A stretch of 46,594 nt of DNA from Spirogloea muscicola. Its lineage: Eukaryota > Streptophyta > Zygnematophyceae > Spirogloeales > Spirogloeaceae. Position numbers and translations under genes: made by a program. The stretch covers positions 1-46,594 of the forward strand of contig WELB01000278.1 in the NCBI GenBank assembly GCA_009602725.1. Reading direction: 5' to 3'. How positions within the stretch are numbered: position 1 is the first letter of the stretch; the number at the start of each line of letters is the position of its first letter. The notes beneath the pieces are model-generated. The model made no database searches. It worked only from the letters and a program-made list of their open reading frames with translations, and had not been told where the DNA came from. Positions 42,606 to 46,594 of the stretch are shown in pieces.

Positions 42606-43846
42606 AAATATAAACTCAGCATAAAATAGCATCAAATCCGTACAAGGGCACCCGTTGATGCCAACAACCAAGGTACATGAAATGTCAGCCAAGTGATCTG
42701 CCGTGACGGTAATACACGCAAGCAGAGCACGTACTATTCAATACTTCTTAGCACAGCCAATATTGTTTCCAAAGGCCATCTGCTTTCCTAACGTCCGAGT
42801 GAGCCAAGCCATCCATGCACTTCCAAGGCAAGCTTGTCTAGCCTGTCAAGCAAATAGAGCCCTGCCTGAGACGAGCACAGATACTGCAAGGTGCACATCT
42901 ACCAGCCCTACACAAGAAAATATCAGTCAGTAAAGCTTTCAGGCGACTATATCTCGATAAAATGGACGCCAGCATCAAGCAACACTACCTGACATTTATG
43001 GCAAGGATAGCAGCATCTTAATGCAATTGAGTAAATACTTCTCGATCTGTTGAATCTAGATTGGGTCTGTTGGGGTCAACGCATGCACCGAGTAGTCAAT
43101 GTTCAGCTTCAATAGGCAGTGAGCAAGGGCAAGTATAGACATTCAAGCAGTTAAAAAACCCAGAGTGGCAACAGACTTGACACCATGATAAACACCATGG
43201 CCAGAGCATAACTTGCTGCGCAACATTGCTGCGCAGAAAGCTCATTCAACATGGCCAGTGCTATGATGCTTGATGCGTGCTTACTATCGCCATCTCCATT
43301 GATCACAGGTGGCAGCATCATCGCAACACATTCACATGCATGCCAGCAACTTCAGACACAAGGCGATTCTTGAGTCGCGGAAGGGTCACCCTTTTGTTGT
43401 TTGGCACAGGTGTCGTCACTGTGAAGATATATTGGAATCGGCTGGTTGTCATCCGACTATCCTTTCATTGTCGTGGTCGACTGTGAATCTGTGATGGCCT
43501 TTGGCCATCTGAGACCCGTCTTTACACAGGATGTGCTCCAAAGGAGGAGAGATCTGCACGTCATCTGTCGTTGTACATGTGATGCCGCCTTGCTCGCAGT
43601 ACCTGCATGTGTTTTCGGGCGAAGTGCTGCCTCTCCCCTACCGTCAATCATGATCCTATTATGTGGACAAAAACGCCATTCACTGTCCATCGTGGTCCGG
43701 TGAACTTGTGGTCCTTGGTCGGGCATGGCACGACAGCGCCATGATCATCAATGCTTAGGTGTAGCAGACCACGTCGCATGCACAAGTAAGTCTTCCAAAG
43801 CACTATGTCAGGTACGTGCACTGGCACAATATGAGCTGGCAATTGT
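42606..43846. other. no gene supported
   Basis: Only short frames, including two overlapping ones around 43280-43500 and a minus-strand one at 43726-43457. None shows a domain. Confidence 0.4.
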
Positions 43847-44325
43847 TCATGGAAGCTGGTGACCTGCAGGGGACTTCAGCCCTGCCCAACGAGCACACTT
43901 TCTTGTTTTCGCCGACCAAGATGCGCATGCATGCAACAATGACGCTGTCTTGGGGTTCGACTTCAGCTTCTCCACACATGTATGCTGAAGGGTTCTAATG
44001 ATGGCGCCCATATACACCAATTCCTTGATCATTTGTTCCTGCATACAGCAGCTACTAGTAGCAGCAGCCTCTGCAACTGCTTCGCAATCTCAGTAGTAAA
44101 TTGCATGTCACTGCCAAGGTCCTCATTATGTGTAAGAACAAGTCGAGGCTGCCTACAGGCCAATTCAAGGCTGCTATTGGGAGTCATTTCCAATGACGTG
44201 GGGTCTGCATATTTGCTGGCCTGTCTTGGTACACATCCTGCCGCTAGAGTGACGTGGCCATTACTGACCAACGCGTTCAGTATAATGTCAAGCATATTGT
44301 CAGCAACAAGTGTTGCACTGTTCAA
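43847..44325 (-). pseudogene. possible host exon or pseudogene with helical repeats
   Basis: The minus-strand frame 44325-44029 ends in EIAKQLQRLLLLVAAVC, and an overlapping frame one base off (44044-43847) continues QMIKELVYMGAIIRTLQH. Read together this looks like consecutive amphipathic helices of an Armadillo/HEAT-type protein, broken by one frameshift. Composition differs from the transposons. It could be a decayed host gene, an exon with an assembly indel, or chance; no partner exon is proven. Confidence 0.3.
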
Positions 44326-45423
44326 GCAGCATTGAACAAGACAAGCAATCTATCTGATGCAGGAGCTGCACAATGACTCGACAATTTTTGATGAATTGAT
44401 CAACATTGATCAAGCTATTACTGCCTGAGCTAGCCTTATCATCCATCTGCAGTAATTTACCAGCAAGAATGGCTGAAGCACCAGAACAAACCGCATGTAT
44501 TTAGAATGGGGGTCCTGGAATGAATGCTGATGATGGAGTGAAGTGCGGCGAGGCTTTGTGACAATGCTTGCTACGACCTTTGGTCACTGCGCACACCTTG
44601 TAAAGCTGCCAAATTTGTGGGCAGGATGTGAATGGATGTCGTAATCAATGATATCAATATATTGTGGTGTTAGGAGTTGATGAGGCACTTGCAGGAGCCT
44701 TGCAATTGTCACGTTGTAAATGCAGCCGGAAGATATTGATGCACAAAACCAAGCCCATTGCAAGGTCAGCGTCGGGGTGCAACTTTGTCAAACAAGAAGT
44801 CTGTTGAAAAGAGCAAGCAGCAGGCATAGTCGCTGTTGCATCATGACAATCCGAAGGAGACATCAAGAAGCACCTCTAAGGAACAAAGTGACGGGGCAGC
44901 TATGAGCACCTGCAGTGTGCTGTGGCACAATGTTGGAGCTTCTCTTTGTAGTATATCAAATAAGTGGATCCTGATCAAGCTCAACCAGACCTTTTCCTTC
45001 GACATCGCCAGACGATGACATGTCTCCCTCCTTGGCATTTCTCAGCCAGTGCAGAGAGCGTGTGTTAACTCTGCGTCACACTTAGTAGCCCTCCAAAACA
45101 ATATCCATGTCTCGCTGCAATAGTCTGTAGGCGGCTCATGCCTCGTGAGCCTCCGCTGGATAGCTGTGCCATTGGCTGCAGCAGCAGAGATCAACATCTC
45201 CTGCTACTACTGCTGCTCTGCTGACACATCAGGCAGTTTCTAAATACCATAATGACAAATTGATCAGCCCGTGTTTATGTCAGCAGGCAGGGTAGAGCAA
45301 CCCACTGCCCTAGCCAAAGCAAGCAAAAGTTGGAGCGAGTACTACGGTCGGACACATGATAACAATTGACGCGGCAGGAACTCGTCAACGTGAAGCATGA
45401 CAGTATAGCGAGCCAAGCATGAG
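44326..45423. other. no gene supported
   Basis: Minus-strand frames at 44866-44654 and 45038-44841 are open and hydrophobic-helical (EVLLDVSF-type ends). They could be further exons of the candidate at 43847, but nothing ties them together. Confidence 0.35.
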
Positions 45424-46390
45424 TTGCGCCACAATCAGCTTGACCATCTGTCTTCTGACGGGCTTGATAGCCTGCATCATGATACAGCCATAGCTCTGCT
45501 ACAATCAGACGTGCCAGTTATTCAAAGAGCAGATACGGACATGACTAGGGGCTTGGAAGTTGTGCTCCTTGGAGCTCTTTGGAGCAAAGACCTGGCGATT
45601 GCGGCGGCCCTCGTTCAGCATCCGACCCTCCTCGACCAGCTGTCGATTGGCATCAGGCCTCCTTGCGTGCGCCGTGGCGGTCTGGTCTGGCCCCCGCTTG
45701 TTGGCGCCTGCCGGGCGACACACCTGGGCAGCTGGGCGCAGGCCGCCGCTCCCAGTGTCTACGCGCTTTGTCTGGCATGGTTGTCGCATGCAGGTTGTTG
45801 CAGGCGGCTGCGGTCGTGGAGACCGGCTCGCTGCCCTTCCAGGCGGCTCTCGCTCGGTCCGTGACGTGCTGCTTGCGGGCCACCCCGCCCTGGCACAGCG
45901 GCCAGTTCCCGTCCGCGCACCTCACGCAGGCTGCCGACCTCCGGCACAGCTGGAGCTCAAGGGTCAGCCAAGGTCGCTCTGGGCGGAGGTGGAGAAGGGC
46001 TCGTTCAATGCGGCTGTGGAGCTCCTGTCACCGGGCAACCATCGAGGGCGCGCGTGAGTCCCGTCTCCGTCCTCCCAGGGGCTGCAGCATGCTTGACGGC
46101 CCTCCGCTTCTGTACGGCGCTCAGAATGTCGGGCGTCGTCTCCCGGCATTCCACGGCTGTCCACCGCCTCCGCATGCATCCGCCCCTGCCCCGGTACGCA
46201 CGGAGGACGGCTATTACGACCTCCTCCCTCCATCTCTTTATACACACATCTTTCATTCCGGGACGCCGGGGATGGTGTCTTTCTGGAGCTTCTGGCTTTA
46301 GGCCCCTCCGTCACTTGGCCCCTTCGAAGCTTTATAAATTCCTTTCGGGCGGGCTTTTCACAAGAAATTGCTCGCCCATAGAGAAAGCGG
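45424..46390 (+). pseudogene. decayed non-LTR retrotransposon 3' region
   Basis: GLEVVLLGALWSKDLAIAAA (45550-45610) recalls the FEVLGAPIG..FA.AAL phrase of the RT thumb region in algal non-LTR elements. Later blocks in another frame (RAPWRSGLAPACWRLPGDT; VVETGSLPFQAALA) fit LLRACAG..T and LP.QA.LP. A 3' tail follows (46300-46378): AGGCCCCT..TTGGCCCCTTCGAAGC, then TTTCGGGCGGGCTTTTCACA, sharing order and wording with 15331-15400. Frameshifts throughout. The RT assignment rests on weak motif similarity; the tail is the stronger evidence. Confidence 0.5.
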
Positions 46391-46594
46391 CTGCTGATAT
46401 GAAAGAATCGGCTGTGAAATGCCAGCCAGATGCATACAGGTGTTCATGACGGAGCCAAAGGCTAGGCAGACAGGGCGCCCTCAATACCCCCGTGTCAGCA
46501 GTAGGAAGTCAGATGAGCTGAGGGGAGGAAGAGCAACCCCGCTGCGCAAGCCAGAGGCTGCTGCAAGGGCGCGACCAGCGCGGCGGTGCAAAGC

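Overview
This window is eukaryotic nuclear DNA made almost entirely of retrotransposons. The best guess for the host is a green-lineage alga, but no host marker gene proves it. The evidence is chromodomain-bearing Ty3/gypsy elements (chromoviruses), a primer-binding site matching plant-type initiator tRNA-Met, 5-bp target-site duplications (TSDs), GC-rich LTRs with TATA boxes and GT-AG splice signals, and non-LTR retrotransposon pieces with a zinc-finger plus restriction-like endonuclease C-terminus. No bacterial operon, tRNA, rRNA or CRISPR array was seen.

Layout. 1-7040: one nearly complete plus-strand chromovirus, E1 (5' LTR cut by the window edge, PBS, leader, gag, frameshifted protease/RT, intact RNase H-integrase-chromodomain frame, PPT, 3' LTR). 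It sits in a minus-strand pol remnant, E2 (7041-8934), which is fused in register to a different gypsy lineage, E3 (8935-9700). 9700-11878: non-LTR scraps, a minisatellite and unassigned DNA. 11879-12954: an LTR inserted head-on into another LTR of its own family, giving a ~470-bp inverted repeat. 12955-15812: minus-strand pol E4, split by a 5'-truncated non-LTR element that keeps a 262-residue frame. 15813-19977: internally deleted chromovirus E5, split by a solo LTR. 19978-22044: decayed RT (E6) and LTRs. 22045-25170: 5' end of chromovirus E7, whose LTR carries two separate solo-LTR insertions. 25171-37570: remnants E8, E9 and E10 with five more LTR insertions.

37571-45423 is less GC-rich and nearly free of recognisable transposons. 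It holds a short-period repeat, a 190-bp tandem duplication and a few open frames that may be host exons, none assigned. 45424-46390 is another non-LTR remnant.

Five or so LTR families can be told apart (T1 on E1, T2 on E8, T3 on E5/E7, orphan T4 and T6, and T5 as a variant of T2). Eight insertions have perfect 5-bp duplications and a ninth is one base off; all nine are solo LTRs, so LTR-LTR recombination has been frequent. The families share a promoter core, a splice donor, a GC-rich stem-loop and terminal inverted repeats, so they are related lineages that keep inserting into one another.

The most novel item is a ~100-residue module between the Gag zinc knuckle and the protease. It is conserved in three diverged elements and I cannot assign it to any family. 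The second is a predicted leader intron from the LTR to the gag start, which would separate a translated mRNA from the genomic RNA.
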